NCBI RefSeq assembly: GCF_004341825.1
Contig: NZ_SMAG01000006.1
Location: forward strand, 62,001-126,000
Length of the DNA: 64,000 nt
DNA from: Hazenella coriacea
Lineage (GTDB): Bacteria; Bacillota; Bacilli; Thermoactinomycetales; Thermoactinomycetaceae
Direction: 5' to 3'
Under the pieces are notes generated by a model that was given only the letters and a program-made list of their open reading frames with translations, did no database searches and was not told the origin of the DNA. The translations under genes and the position numbers were made by a program. Below, piece by piece: positions 1 to 13,325 of the stretch (position 1 is its first letter; each line of letters starts with the position of its first letter).

Positions 1-581
1 TAACTGGTGGCAGTAAATGTAACAGTTGCCGGATCAGATGGATTATCACCAGGTCCCCATTCAAAATCAAGCAGATCTGTATCTGCTGGGTCACAACCGT
101 TACAAATAAATGCACGTCCCCCACCAATACTACTCAATCTTCCTGTACCCTCTTCAGTACCATTTCTTAATACAACTGTATCCTCACTTCGTGGAATTTC
201 GAAGTTGACCTCACATGAACAGAAAGGAGTTGGTGGCGGTGGTGTTGGAGGAGGGAATAAAGGTGACGGACTTAGTTGAAGTAGTTCCAATATATTTTCA
301 AACTTAAACTCTAATAGCATCTCTTTTTTAATGATATCTCTTAACGTACTGCGTACACTCCGATTAATGTCTAGAAGGTTGGAAATCGTTACTGGAGTAG
401 GGAGTACATTTTGAGTGGGGGTTAACGTCCCCAATACAAATTGCACTTTTTCCGCCTCAGCATTAATGAGGTGAGCCAGTGCCAATTCCTCTAAAGCGAT
501 CGATCCTAGTAATAGTGCTGGAGTTTGCCCAATAGTCAAGCTTATCGATGGGGTGATATTAGGAAAGCTGGGAAAAGACAT
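1..581 (-). CDS. Putative spore-surface (exosporium-type) protein, C-terminus cut off by the window edge
   Basis: The frame starts at the ATG at 581-579, after the good ribosome binding site AAAGGAAGTGG, and stays open to base 1, so about 193 residues are visible. An upstream ATG at 585 is in another frame and stops at once. Near residues 17-48 it has a run containing LEELALAHLINAEAEKVQ. At about 70-95 it has NRSVRSTLRDIIKKEMLLEF. I associate both motifs with collagen-like or exosporium surface proteins of Bacillales spores. A proline-rich linker follows (about 110-120), then a Cys-containing segment rich in Gly, Ser and Asp that resembles a beta-rich surface domain. No signal peptide or membrane helix is seen. 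The adjacent glycosyltransferases suggest it could be their glycosylation target. The family memory is solid for the motif but the function is inferred. Confidence 0.6.
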   Translation of the reverse strand, partial: MSFPSFPNITPSISLTIGQTPALLLGSIALEELALAHLINAEAEKVQFVLGTLTPTQNVLPTPVTISNLLDINRSVRSTLRDIIKKEMLLEFKFENILELLQLSPSPLFPPPTPPPPTPFCSCEVNFEIPRSEDTVVLRNGTEEGTGRLSSIGGGRAFICNGCDPADTDLLDFEWGPGDNPSDPATVTFTATS

Positions 582-677
582 TCATCCACTTCCTTTCATT
601 ATTGTTCTTGATAGAGTATTAACTCTATTCACATTTGGAAGCGGCTTGTATCTCTTATTCATTAGCACAATTCCCCC

Positions 678-709
678 AAAAAAAGAGCCTACCTCGAGAG
701 ATAAACTCT
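678..709 (-). terminator. Rho-independent terminator of the GT2-TPR gene
   Basis: Read on the minus strand, 709-684 forms a 12-bp imperfect stem (Watson-Crick plus G-U pairs) with a tiny loop. Seven T residues follow directly (684-678). It begins 9 bases after the stop codon of the glycosyltransferase gene. The arrangement of stem plus U-tract is typical. Confidence 0.7.
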
Positions 710-717
710 ACCCACCT

Positions 718-1986
718 TTAGATCGACTTTAAAACCCTTTTTGTCTCTATCGCTCCATCCTGATTCCTATGTTTCTTTTTAGCCGATTGGATGTGAGTAA
801 GAATCTCTTGAATAATCTTAGTATCATAGTGAGAGGCTAAATATGTTTCCAAATGAAGATTTTTTTTCTCACTCACTTTGGTCAAAGCTTCGATCGCAAG
901 CGAAAAATGATGAGAAGAAATAATCGCATCGATATAGGAGCAGATGGCTTCTTGAGTGCGATCTAACTTTTCATAACAAATGCCTTTATAATACATCGCT
1001 TGAAAGCTACCTAAACCTTTTAAAGTAAGATAATCGAGTTGATCCTCCCCCATTTGAATACAATGATCAAATGTCCGAATCGCCTGTCTATACATTTTCT
1101 TGCCATATAAAATAATCCCTTTATAAAAATGTAGGTCTACATAGTCTGGGTATAGAAGAATTGCTTTTTCAATACTTGGCCAAGCTCCATCAAAGCTCCC
1201 TAGACTAATAAGGATCGAGTACTTTAATTTGTACAATAAAGCAGGTGGTGTATAACCTTTTAAGACAAATTGAACAATCGATTTGTTGACATGCTCAAAT
1301 GACTTTTCGAATTCCTCATTACGGTAATATTCTGAAGCAAGATGATAATGAACCCATGGACTGTAATCTTTTCGTTCTAGTTCTTTTTCTAGCATGTTGA
1401 GATTACGTTTGAATTTTCCTTTTTCTTTTACAAATGCATCTAAGTACCCGTAATGATATACCTTAACTGGAACCAGACCTATTCTTTTTTGCAATTCGGC
1501 TGTGGTTAACACTTGATCAAGATTAAGTGTTTCATGAATGTTGTTGACGAACTTAAACCCACATCGATTTCGAAAAAGTCGATGATGGGCAACGTTAAAT
1601 ACTTGATCAGGTTTAACTGATTTTCCGTAGTAATTGACGAGGTGAATCGCTACTATATCATAATTCTCTTGAGACAAAACATCACGAAGCTGACCCCGAT
1701 CAGCCCAGTCCACCTCTTCATCCGCATCTAGCCATAAAATCCAATCTCCTGTTGCACGTTCTATTCCATAATTACGTGCATCCGCAAAACTTCCATTCCA
1801 CTTAAAATCATAGACTTGTGCCCCCAACGAGCGACAAATCTCAGGTGTCTGATCCGTAGAGCCTGTATCAACAATAATCATTTCATCAACGACTCCAGCG
1901 ACGCTTTTTAGACAACGTTCGATATTATTTGCTTCATCTTTCACGATCATACATAATGATAGGCGTTTCGGTTGGATCAATCCCAT
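718..1986 (-). CDS. Family 2 glycosyltransferase with C-terminal TPR region
   Basis: 422 residues from the chosen start. The N-terminal GT2 domain shows CMIVKDEANNIERCL, then IIVDTGSTDQT and the metal/nucleotide-sugar motif WLDADEE, all typical of GT-A SpsA-like or SunS-like transferases. The C-terminal half is helical with repeats resembling TPRs (for example around YKGICYEKLDRTQEAICSY). Such GT2-TPR proteins usually glycosylate proteins or build surface glycans in the cytoplasm. The frame is open up to 2187, which would overlap the divergent gene. I prefer ATG 1986 because GAGAGGAGAGG lies just upstream and the GT2 fold begins immediately after it. The ATG at 2025 has no ribosome binding site. 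The acceptor is unknown. The neighbouring exosporium-like protein is one candidate. Confidence 0.8.
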   Translation of the reverse strand: MGLIQPKRLSLCMIVKDEANNIERCLKSVAGVVDEMIIVDTGSTDQTPEICRSLGAQVYDFKWNGSFADARNYGIERATGDWILWLDADEEVDWADRGQLRDVLSQENYDIVAIHLVNYYGKSVKPDQVFNVAHHRLFRNRCGFKFVNNIHETLNLDQVLTTAELQKRIGLVPVKVYHYGYLDAFVKEKGKFKRNLNMLEKELERKDYSPWVHYHLASEYYRNEEFEKSFEHVNKSIVQFVLKGYTPPALLYKLKYSILISLGSFDGAWPSIEKAILLYPDYVDLHFYKGIILYGKKMYRQAIRTFDHCIQMGEDQLDYLTLKGLGSFQAMYYKGICYEKLDRTQEAICSYIDAIISSHHFSLAIEALTKVSEKKNLHLETYLASHYDTKIIQEILTHIQSAKKKHRNQDGAIETKRVLKSI

Positions 1987-2129
1987 CCTCTCCTCTCTAT
2001 CGCAAAAATTTGTTCTTTTCATCATATAAAGTAGGGAGGAAGGTAGTGTATAAAAGTCTAAAAAACGGCGAATATCTATAGCACTTTTGTCTCTAATTAA
2101 TATGATGTACATAAAAAGGAGGTGGGATT
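1987..2129. promoter_or_regulatory. Divergent intergenic region between two glycosyltransferase genes
   Basis: These 143 bases must hold the start signals for both the minus-strand GT2-TPR gene and the plus-strand glycosylation run. A near-perfect plus-strand ribosome binding site (AAAAAGGAGGTG, 2114-2123) precedes a TTG start at 2130. I see no convincing sigma-A -35/-10 pair. A sporulation sigma factor would fit the proposed role, but no clear consensus is visible. Confidence 0.35.
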
Positions 2130-7416
<5,287 letters not shown>

Positions 7417-7419
7417 GAA

Positions 7420-7463
7420 AGGATTATCAAATCTCTATAATACTAGAGCTCGATTTTAATCCT
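7420..7463 (+). other. Inverted repeat between manC and the next glycosyltransferase
   Basis: AGGATTA (7420-7426) pairs with TAATCCT (7457-7463). An inner AAATC/GATTT pair gives a two-part stem. No T-run follows, so it is not a standard terminator. It could be an mRNA-stability or attenuation structure within the run. Confidence 0.35.
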
Positions 7464-7487
7464 CAAGAATGGAGAAAAGCGAGGAAA

Positions 7488-8741
7488 ATGATGAGTTTTA
7501 TTCGCTCAGCAATTTGGAAAGACCAGTTGAAACACCTGAGCCAAAAAAGAAAAAAGATGGTGATTCTCTCTACCTATCCTGTCTTTCACAAAGCACATGG
7601 AGGAATGTTACGGGTCTACCACTTATATAAAAACCTAGAAAATAAATTTGATATCACTATCATCAGCTTTAATTATCCTCATCACCGTTATCAACTTCAA
7701 GTGGGGAATCTTACTGAGATCGCCATTCCCCCTTCTGAACAACATCTCCTTGTACAAGAAAAAATTCAAACAGAATTGTCCATCGACATCTCAGATATCA
7801 TGATGGAAAGATTCTCATCTTTAACACCTGAGTATCAGCATACTGTTGATGAATATCTAGAACAAGCCGAAATCATCGTTGCAGCCCAACCTTATCTATT
7901 CCATCTCATTGAAAAATGCCCCCGGTTGGATCAGAAGCTGATCATCTACGATTCACAAAACGTCGAATATGAACTAAAAAAATCGATGCTTCCTAATAAT
8001 GAAATAGCTCAACTATTATTATCACAGTTATTCCAACTTGAACAACGAGCTTGTCAACAAAGTGACCTCATCTTGACCTGTACGCTAAATGACTCGCAAC
8101 AGATGCAACGCCTTTATGAGATGAATAGTGATAAATTTGTTCTCGTCCCCAATGGGGTAGATCATACAGATCAGCCATTTATCAATTACCAACAGCGACA
8201 AGAAAATAAACGAAAACAGGGCCTTTCTACAGAAACAAACATCATTTTTATTGGTAGTGGTCATCCACCCAATGTGGACGCTGTAACAGAAATTCTAAAA
8301 ATTTCGCCCCTCATGCCTGAATTTAACTTCATCATCATGGGGGGACTACAAACAGCTTTTGCTCAGTATCCTCTTCCAAACAATGTCCTTTTTACAGGTC
8401 GTGTCGATGAGTATACCAAGAAGCAAATCTACTCAATCGCGGACATCGCCATCAACCCCATGCTTCAAGGATCAGGTTCCAATCTGAAATTAGCAGAGTT
8501 TATGGCTCATGGAATTCCTGTTGTTTCGACAGCTATAGGAGCACGGGGCTATAAAATTGTAGAGGGTGAGCATTTAATCATAAGTGATCTCTCCGAATTT
8601 CCAAAACAGCTTAGACAACTAAAAGACGATCCAGTATTACAGCAAAGATTATCTAGCAACGCTAGGCTTTATATAGAAAAAAATTATTCTTGGTCGTCGA
8701 TCTCGAAGCATCTATTAAGCGCGTTACAAAAGCTTTTGTAA
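7488..8741 (+). CDS. Family 4 glycosyltransferase (GT-B fold)
   Basis: 417 residues, ATG preceded by GCGAGGAAA. The N-terminal half begins with a Rossmann-like strand (KMVILSTYP) and an acceptor-side GGMLRVYHL segment. The C-terminal nucleotide-sugar domain has VLVPNGVD, IGSGHPPNVDA, FTGRVDEY, and GSGSNLKLAEFMAHGIPVVST, where the Lys/Glu pair of the GT4 donor site sits. No membrane segment is seen. It lies 71 bases after manC in the same direction. It probably uses a sugar nucleotide made by this locus, but donor and acceptor cannot be read from the sequence. Confidence 0.82.
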   Translation: MMSFIRSAIWKDQLKHLSQKRKKMVILSTYPVFHKAHGGMLRVYHLYKNLENKFDITIISFNYPHHRYQLQVGNLTEIAIPPSEQHLLVQEKIQTELSIDISDIMMERFSSLTPEYQHTVDEYLEQAEIIVAAQPYLFHLIEKCPRLDQKLIIYDSQNVEYELKKSMLPNNEIAQLLLSQLFQLEQRACQQSDLILTCTLNDSQQMQRLYEMNSDKFVLVPNGVDHTDQPFINYQQRQENKRKQGLSTETNIIFIGSGHPPNVDAVTEILKISPLMPEFNFIIMGGLQTAFAQYPLPNNVLFTGRVDEYTKKQIYSIADIAINPMLQGSGSNLKLAEFMAHGIPVVSTAIGARGYKIVEGEHLIISDLSEFPKQLRQLKDDPVLQQRLSSNARLYIEKNYSWSSISKHLLSALQKLL

Positions 8742-8744
8742 TTC

Positions 8745-8768
8745 AAAGCCAGTATCATTGCTGGCTTT
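8745..8768 (+). terminator. Possible weak terminator after the GT4 gene
   Basis: A perfect 8-bp stem (AAAGCCAG / CTGGCTTT) with an 8-base loop starts 3 bases after the stop codon. The following sequence (ACTTACTATCT) has only a poor T-run, so termination may be partial and manA may still be co-transcribed. Confidence 0.45.
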
Positions 8769-8887
8769 ACTTACTATCTCTGTAAAAGATAAATTCAATC
8801 AGCAATGTCAATTAGACAATATTCACCTATATGATAAAGCATCAAAGCTCGATTTTCACCCTCCATGAGCTTGTACCTGCAAAAAAG

Positions 8888-8897
8888 AAGGAGGTGA
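8888..8897 (+). promoter_or_regulatory. Strong ribosome binding site deciding the CTG start of manA
   Basis: AAGGAGGTGA is fully complementary to the 16S tail. The only in-frame initiator at proper distance is CTG 8904, 9 bases after GGAGG. An in-frame TGA at 8895 excludes anything further upstream. ATG 8911 is in another frame and terminates after five codons. Confidence 0.7.
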
Positions 8898-8903
8898 ACC
8901 AAA

Positions 8904-9854
8904 CTGTTCAATGAACCTCTTTTCTTAAAGCCTGTCTTTAAAGAACGAATCTGGGGCGGAAGTAAATTAGAAAAGTTTTTTGATTATACCATCCCCTCTT
9001 CACAAACGGGTGAATGTTGGGGGATATCTGCCCATCCCCATGGAATAACTCCTATCTTGAATGGTCCTTTTCAAGGATGCACACTGGATGAGATATGGTG
9101 TAAATACAAAGAATTATTCGCTTTTAAATCCGGAGATCATTTCCCATTATTAGTGAAAATTCTTGATGCAAACCATGATCTGTCCGTCCAAGTTCATCCC
9201 AACGACCTCTTCGCACAAAAATTAGAAAATAGTCCCTTTGGAAAAACAGAATGCTGGTACGTACTCGATTGCGAATCCGAAACAGAAGTGATCATAGGCC
9301 ATCACGCTACCACAAGAGATGAATTCAAACAAAGAGTAACTCTTGGGGAGTGGGAAAAACTGCTACGTCGAATTCCCATCAAACCTGGTGATTTTTTTTA
9401 TGTTCCTAGCGGAACCATCCATTCAATTGGAAAAGGGGCTCTCATGCTAGAAATCCAACAAAACTCCGATATTACCTACCGCTTATACGACTACGATCGT
9501 CTAGATCATACTGGGGTCACTCGCCCACTTCAATCAGAAAAATCCCTTCTCGTTACAACCATTCCTGATCAAACGATTTCTCCACAACCTTTCATCCTTG
9601 AAAAAGGTAATCTGATCGAAAAACGATTGATCACATCACCCTATTTTACTGTCTACCATTGGACCATTAACGGAAAAGTGGAACAGCATCACCCCCATCA
9701 CTACTGGCTTTGTACAGTCATCCAAGGAACTGGACACATCCAAGTGAATCCGGATTCCTACCCTCTTACCAAAGGAGACTTTTTCATCCTCCCAGCTACC
9801 ATCCAACACTATCATCTGGAAGGAAACTTAGAGCTGATCTGTACCCATACTTAG
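8904..9854 (+). CDS. manA: Mannose-6-phosphate isomerase, class I, with apparent CTG start
   Basis: 316 residues, matching the roughly 315 of Bacillus ManA. It interconverts fructose-6-phosphate and mannose-6-phosphate, the entry to GDP-mannose. The N-terminal KPVFKERIWGG and GECWGISAHPHG, then VQVHPND (His98), GKTECWYV (Glu116) and SGTIHSIGKG (His173), form the zinc site of this cupin family. The C-terminal cupin half ends near LELICTHT. The region before the first ATG/TTG-type codon at 9057 is clearly homologous to the family N-terminus, so the gene must begin at CTG 8904, placed by a strong ribosome binding site. It follows the sugar-nucleotide genes in the same direction and supplies manC. 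Phosphomannomutase is missing from the window. Confidence 0.88.
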   Translation: MFNEPLFLKPVFKERIWGGSKLEKFFDYTIPSSQTGECWGISAHPHGITPILNGPFQGCTLDEIWCKYKELFAFKSGDHFPLLVKILDANHDLSVQVHPNDLFAQKLENSPFGKTECWYVLDCESETEVIIGHHATTRDEFKQRVTLGEWEKLLRRIPIKPGDFFYVPSGTIHSIGKGALMLEIQQNSDITYRLYDYDRLDHTGVTRPLQSEKSLLVTTIPDQTISPQPFILEKGNLIEKRLITSPYFTVYHWTINGKVEQHHPHHYWLCTVIQGTGHIQVNPDSYPLTKGDFFILPATIQHYHLEGNLELICTHT

Positions 9855-9872
9855 TACTTTACGCGCTCATAG

Positions 9873-9911
9873 AAAAGAAACCCAGATCCCTTTTGAATCT
9901 GAGTTTCTTTT
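9873..9911. terminator. Bidirectional terminator between convergent manA and the symporter gene
   Basis: AAAAGAAACCCAGAT (9873-9887) pairs with ATCTGAGTTTCTTTT (9897-9911) with one mismatch, giving a 15-position stem and a 9-base loop. The A-rich left arm and T-rich right arm provide a U-tract in both directions. It lies between two convergent stop codons. Confidence 0.8.
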
Positions 9912-9925
9912 GCTCTCCATATCGC

Positions 9926-11338
9926 TTAACTCACCTTCGTCTCAGTCTTTGGTTCATCCCAACACTCCACATTTTTCAAGCCTGGAATGCTGTTTTTGGA
10001 GAAGGTTGGATTAAGTCCTGCTTTTCGTTGCTTGGCATAATCTTTATATGCCGCGGTAGCAATTTTACTAAGTAGAAAAATGGCAATAATATTGGTAATC
10101 GCCATGAGCCCCATGAAAACATCAGCTAAATCCCAAACGATTTGTACTTTGGTGGTAGAACCCCAGATCACCATGCCCACAACAGCAATCCGGTAAATCA
10201 ATAGCCAAGTTTTGCTATGTTTGATAAACTCAATATTTGTTTCACCATAATAGTAGTTTCCAACTAGTGAGGTAAAAGCAAAGAATAGCACAGCAATGGT
10301 AAGAAAATGCGGAGCCCATCCACCGATTTCGATTTCTAATGCTTTTTGGGCAATTTCAATCGCTGCAAGGCTTGGATCTGTATAAGCCCCTGAGATGAGA
10401 ACGATAAATGCAGAAGAAGAACAGATGATTAATGTATCAACAAAGACACCTAAAGCTTGAATAAATCCTTGTTTGACAGGGTGTGTCACATCTGCAGTAG
10501 CGGCCACGTTGGGTGCACTTCCCATACCTGCTTCATTGGAAAAGAGTCCACGCTTAATCCCTTCCATCAGGGCAGCCCCAATCGCTCCACCACCCACTTC
10601 TTGCCAACCAAAGATGTTTGTAAAAATCAATTTGATAACAGCAGGAAAAGCGGATAAATTTGTAATAATTACATATAAGGCAAGAAGAATATAAGCAATC
10701 GCCATAATCGGAACCACAATCTCAGAGATTTTAGCAATTCGTTTAATACCACCAAAAATAATAATTGCAAATATCCCTGCTAATATACAACCTAGAACGA
10801 ACCGATCAATCCCATAAACAGATTGAAAAGCGACAGTAATGGTATTCGCTTGCACAGAGTTAAACACAAGTCCAAAACAGAGGGTAATTAATACCGCAAA
10901 TAATATCCCCATCCAACGCTGACCCAGCGCCTTTTCCATATAATAAGCAGGTCCACCTCGAAAAGTTTCCCCATCTTTCGTTTTGTAGATTTGCGCTAAG
11001 GTGGACTCTACAAACGCAGAAGCTCCACCGATCATCGCAATGAGCCACATCCAGAAAACCGCTCCTGGACCTCCTGTGGAAATCGCTAATGCCACACCAG
11101 CAATATTTCCTACCCCTACTCGTGATGCGGTACTTACACAAAACGCCTGAAATGATGAAATCCCATTCTTCTTGTGGCTGGCTCCTTCACCAAGCAAGCG
11201 AAACATTTCACCTATATTTCGAAACTGAACAAATCGCAAACGAGCGGAAAAGAAAAAACCTGCTCCAATTAACAAAACGACTAGAACATAAGTCAGATAG
11301 TTATTGATCCACCCGATCAGGTCACTAAATACATCCAT
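9926..11338 (-). CDS. alsT: Sodium:alanine symporter, AgcS family (AlsT-like)
   Basis: 470 residues with about 10-11 hydrophobic membrane segments, so an inner-membrane amino-acid carrier using the sodium gradient. The family signature GGPGAVFWMWLIAMIGG lies near residues 89-105. RVGVGNIAGVALA comes before it and GLFSNEAGMGSAPNVAATA later, all typical of AgcS proteins. The length fits AlsT of Bacillus. The start ATG is preceded by AAAGAGGTGATG, and a promoter-like sequence lies 31-60 bases upstream. It is a single-gene unit convergent with manA and not evidently connected with either the glycan genes or the polyketide cluster. Glycine or another small amino acid could be the true substrate. 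Confidence 0.88.
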   Translation of the reverse strand: MDVFSDLIGWINNYLTYVLVVLLIGAGFFFSARLRFVQFRNIGEMFRLLGEGASHKKNGISSFQAFCVSTASRVGVGNIAGVALAISTGGPGAVFWMWLIAMIGGASAFVESTLAQIYKTKDGETFRGGPAYYMEKALGQRWMGILFAVLITLCFGLVFNSVQANTITVAFQSVYGIDRFVLGCILAGIFAIIIFGGIKRIAKISEIVVPIMAIAYILLALYVIITNLSAFPAVIKLIFTNIFGWQEVGGGAIGAALMEGIKRGLFSNEAGMGSAPNVAATADVTHPVKQGFIQALGVFVDTLIICSSSAFIVLISGAYTDPSLAAIEIAQKALEIEIGGWAPHFLTIAVLFFAFTSLVGNYYYGETNIEFIKHSKTWLLIYRIAVVGMVIWGSTTKVQIVWDLADVFMGLMAITNIIAIFLLSKIATAAYKDYAKQRKAGLNPTFSKNSIPGLKNVECWDEPKTETKVS

Positions 11339-11368
11339 AACATCACCTCTTTATTTATATATTTAATT

Positions 11369-11397
11369 ATTATCTGTTATAAAACATTGTTTGGCAA
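11369..11397 (-). promoter_or_regulatory. Sigma-A-type promoter of the symporter gene
   Basis: On the minus strand TTGCCA (11397-11392) and GATAAT (11374-11369) are separated by 17 bases. The predicted 5' leader is about 25 bases, just long enough to include the ribosome binding site AGAGGTGATG. Confidence 0.55.
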
Positions 11398-11649
11398 CTT
11401 CAGTCATCGACCTGCCAATAGGTGGCATCTATCAAACATACAATTCCTTTCCAAAGTGATCAAGGTAATCACTGATCATCTTTTTTACACTTTTTATTTA
11501 TGAATAAATTTCTAAAAAATAGAGGAATTTGAAGACTAATATAGAATATGCTTTTATCCCGATCAAAAATCATTCACTAACCCTTATGATCCAGCAGTCC
11601 ATTTGTATAGCGGGAATGAATCCACTACCATTCATCAGGAGGTCTCAAA
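11398..11649 (+). promoter_or_regulatory. Leader region of the acyl-CoA ligase with an inverted repeat
   Basis: Together with 11339-11397 this is the only gene-free stretch over 300 bases. An inverted repeat at 11453-11486 (AAAG-TGATCA, 10-base loop, TGATCA-T-CTTT followed by a T-run) looks like a terminator or operator, but no plus-strand gene ends before it. AT-rich sequence follows. I see no clear -35/-10 pair. AGGAGG at 11637-11642, 7 bases before ATG 11650, is the ribosome binding site. Confidence 0.4.
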
Positions 11650-13176
11650 ATGGCTACCATCGATAAACTTTTAAAGCATCGAGCTCATTTTTCTCCAAAC
11701 TTAGAGGCATTAGTTAGTGGCAACAAACGGTATACATATGAAGAATATTTAAAGCGTGTGAATCAATTAGCTCACTATTTATTAGAACAAAATGTCCAAA
11801 AAGGGGATCGTGTGGCCCTTCTTTGTAAAAACAATCATCACTTCCCTACCATCCTCATGGCCATTTTACATATTGGAGCTGTTGCCGTTCCGATCAGTTG
11901 GAAATTATCTGCAGATGAAATGAAGTTTATCACCAACAATTGCCAGCCTAAAATTCTCTTTTACGATGAAGAATTTGCCCCTTTGCTCTCTTCCGTTAAA
12001 GATTCTTCTATTCTTCCAACCTTGGTGTTGGCTGGGGATGATACAGATACAACTTCATCTTTTGAAGAACTTTTAGCAGGGCGTATGACGAAGAACCCAT
12101 ACCATATCTCCATTGAAAAAGAGGATCCCGCTGTAATTATCTACACTTCTGGAACCACAGGAATGCCTAAAGGTGTAGTGATTACCCATGAAAATATTTG
12201 CTCTGCCATTCCTGGTACATCGATGGCTGTTGAATTTAACTTTGAGGATCGTTATCTTGCTGCAAGTCCCCTATTCCATGTCAGTGGATTGATTGCGATG
12301 ATCTGTTCGATTCAACAAGGAATGACCATGATTTTCATGACTGATTTTGATCCCGTTCAGATCTGGGATTTAATCGAAGCTGAGAAGGTCACCACTATGA
12401 TGTCCGTCCCTCCAATGCTTTTTTATATGCATCCTGAGTTTAAAAATAAAGAGAGAGAGATCAGTCACCTAAAATCCTTTATTTGTGGTGGGATCAAAGT
12501 ACCTGAGACATTAATACGACAGTACGATGACCTTGGAATCTCCATTACTCAAGTATACGGCTGTACGGAAGCTGCTGGGGCGATCAGTTGTTGGACCACC
12601 AAGATGGGAATGGATCAGTGTATGTCGGTAGGAAAAGTAGCATTGGGACTAGATGTGAAGATTGTAGATCCAGAAACAAGACAAGAGGTCCCTCTGGAAA
12701 ATGTTGGGGAAATCGCTATTAAAGGAGCACAAATTTTTAGAGAGTATTGGGCTCATCCAGAAGCGACCCAACAAGTTTTTGAAGAAGGTTGGTTTTTTAC
12801 AGGGGATGCTGGAAAAATAGACGAGAGTGGTTTTTTATATGTGTTAGACCGTTATAAAGATCTTATCATTAATGGTGGAGAAAATATTTATCCTGCTCAA
12901 GTAGAAGAAGTCATTATTGAGATGAATGAGGTGCAAGAGGTAGCACTCATTGGAATTCCTGATGAAATATATGGTGAAATCCCACGAGCTTATATTGTGA
13001 AAAAACCTAATCATCATTTAAAAAGTGAAGATATCCTTAGTCATTGTAAACGGAAGATTGCAAATTATAAATTAACAGAAATCGTCTTTGTAGATGAACT
13101 TCCTAAAAGTAGCTTTGGCAAAGTGATGAAGTCTGTATTAAGAGAACAAGCAATCAAAGAATTACAGATCCAATAA
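11650..13176 (+). CDS. AMP-forming acyl-CoA ligase (class I adenylating enzyme)
   Basis: 508 residues. It activates a carboxylic acid as acyl-AMP and transfers it to CoA or a carrier protein. The phosphate-binding loop YTSGTTGMPKG lies at residues about 165-175, followed by QVYGCTEAAG, GWFFTGDAG and DRYKDLIINGGENIYPAQVEE. The C-terminal catalytic lysine (about Lys491) is in SSFGKVMKS. The shape and length match long- or medium-chain fatty acyl-CoA synthetases rather than NRPS adenylation domains. It is transcribed toward the polyketide cluster, ends in its own terminator and is not in that operon. A link to starter-unit or fatty-acid activation is possible but unsupported. The true acyl substrate cannot be told from sequence. 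Confidence 0.82.
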   Translation: MATIDKLLKHRAHFSPNLEALVSGNKRYTYEEYLKRVNQLAHYLLEQNVQKGDRVALLCKNNHHFPTILMAILHIGAVAVPISWKLSADEMKFITNNCQPKILFYDEEFAPLLSSVKDSSILPTLVLAGDDTDTTSSFEELLAGRMTKNPYHISIEKEDPAVIIYTSGTTGMPKGVVITHENICSAIPGTSMAVEFNFEDRYLAASPLFHVSGLIAMICSIQQGMTMIFMTDFDPVQIWDLIEAEKVTTMMSVPPMLFYMHPEFKNKEREISHLKSFICGGIKVPETLIRQYDDLGISITQVYGCTEAAGAISCWTTKMGMDQCMSVGKVALGLDVKIVDPETRQEVPLENVGEIAIKGAQIFREYWAHPEATQQVFEEGWFFTGDAGKIDESGFLYVLDRYKDLIINGGENIYPAQVEEVIIEMNEVQEVALIGIPDEIYGEIPRAYIVKKPNHHLKSEDILSHCKRKIANYKLTEIVFVDELPKSSFGKVMKSVLREQAIKELQIQ

Positions 13177-13250
13177 TCCTCTACACATGAATGCAAAATT
13201 TTTAGATGAGTAACTTTTATGGTTCATAGAACTTGATTTCATCATCTGTA

Positions 13251-13321
13251 GGAACCCATTTTTCGAGAGCAACTTTTATACGACTCTGATCTATAGAGCT
13301 CTCGAAAACGGGTTCCTTTTT
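13251..13321 (+). terminator. Terminator after the acyl-CoA ligase, between convergent genes
   Basis: GGAACCC..TTTCGAGAGC (13251-13270) pairs with GCTCTCGAAAA.GGGTTCC (13298-13316) with a small mismatch. The loop is about 27 bases, and TTTTT follows at 13317-13321. The T-run is on the plus strand, so it ends the ligase transcript. Confidence 0.65.
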
Positions 13322-13325
13322 CTAC

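Noticed and set aside
7-279. Plus-strand open frame of 90 codons at the left edge
   Set aside because: It is antisense to the minus-strand spore-surface-like gene, has no ribosome binding site and has low-complexity Gly/Pro content typical of a shadow frame.
8895-8960. Frameshift or pseudogene at the start of manA
   Set aside because: The frame from CTG 8904 encodes a coherent family N-terminus and the length is normal. A read error remains a minor possibility.
9710-10075. Plus-strand 121-codon frame over the end of manA and the symporter
   Set aside because: It overlaps two well-supported genes and crosses their terminator.
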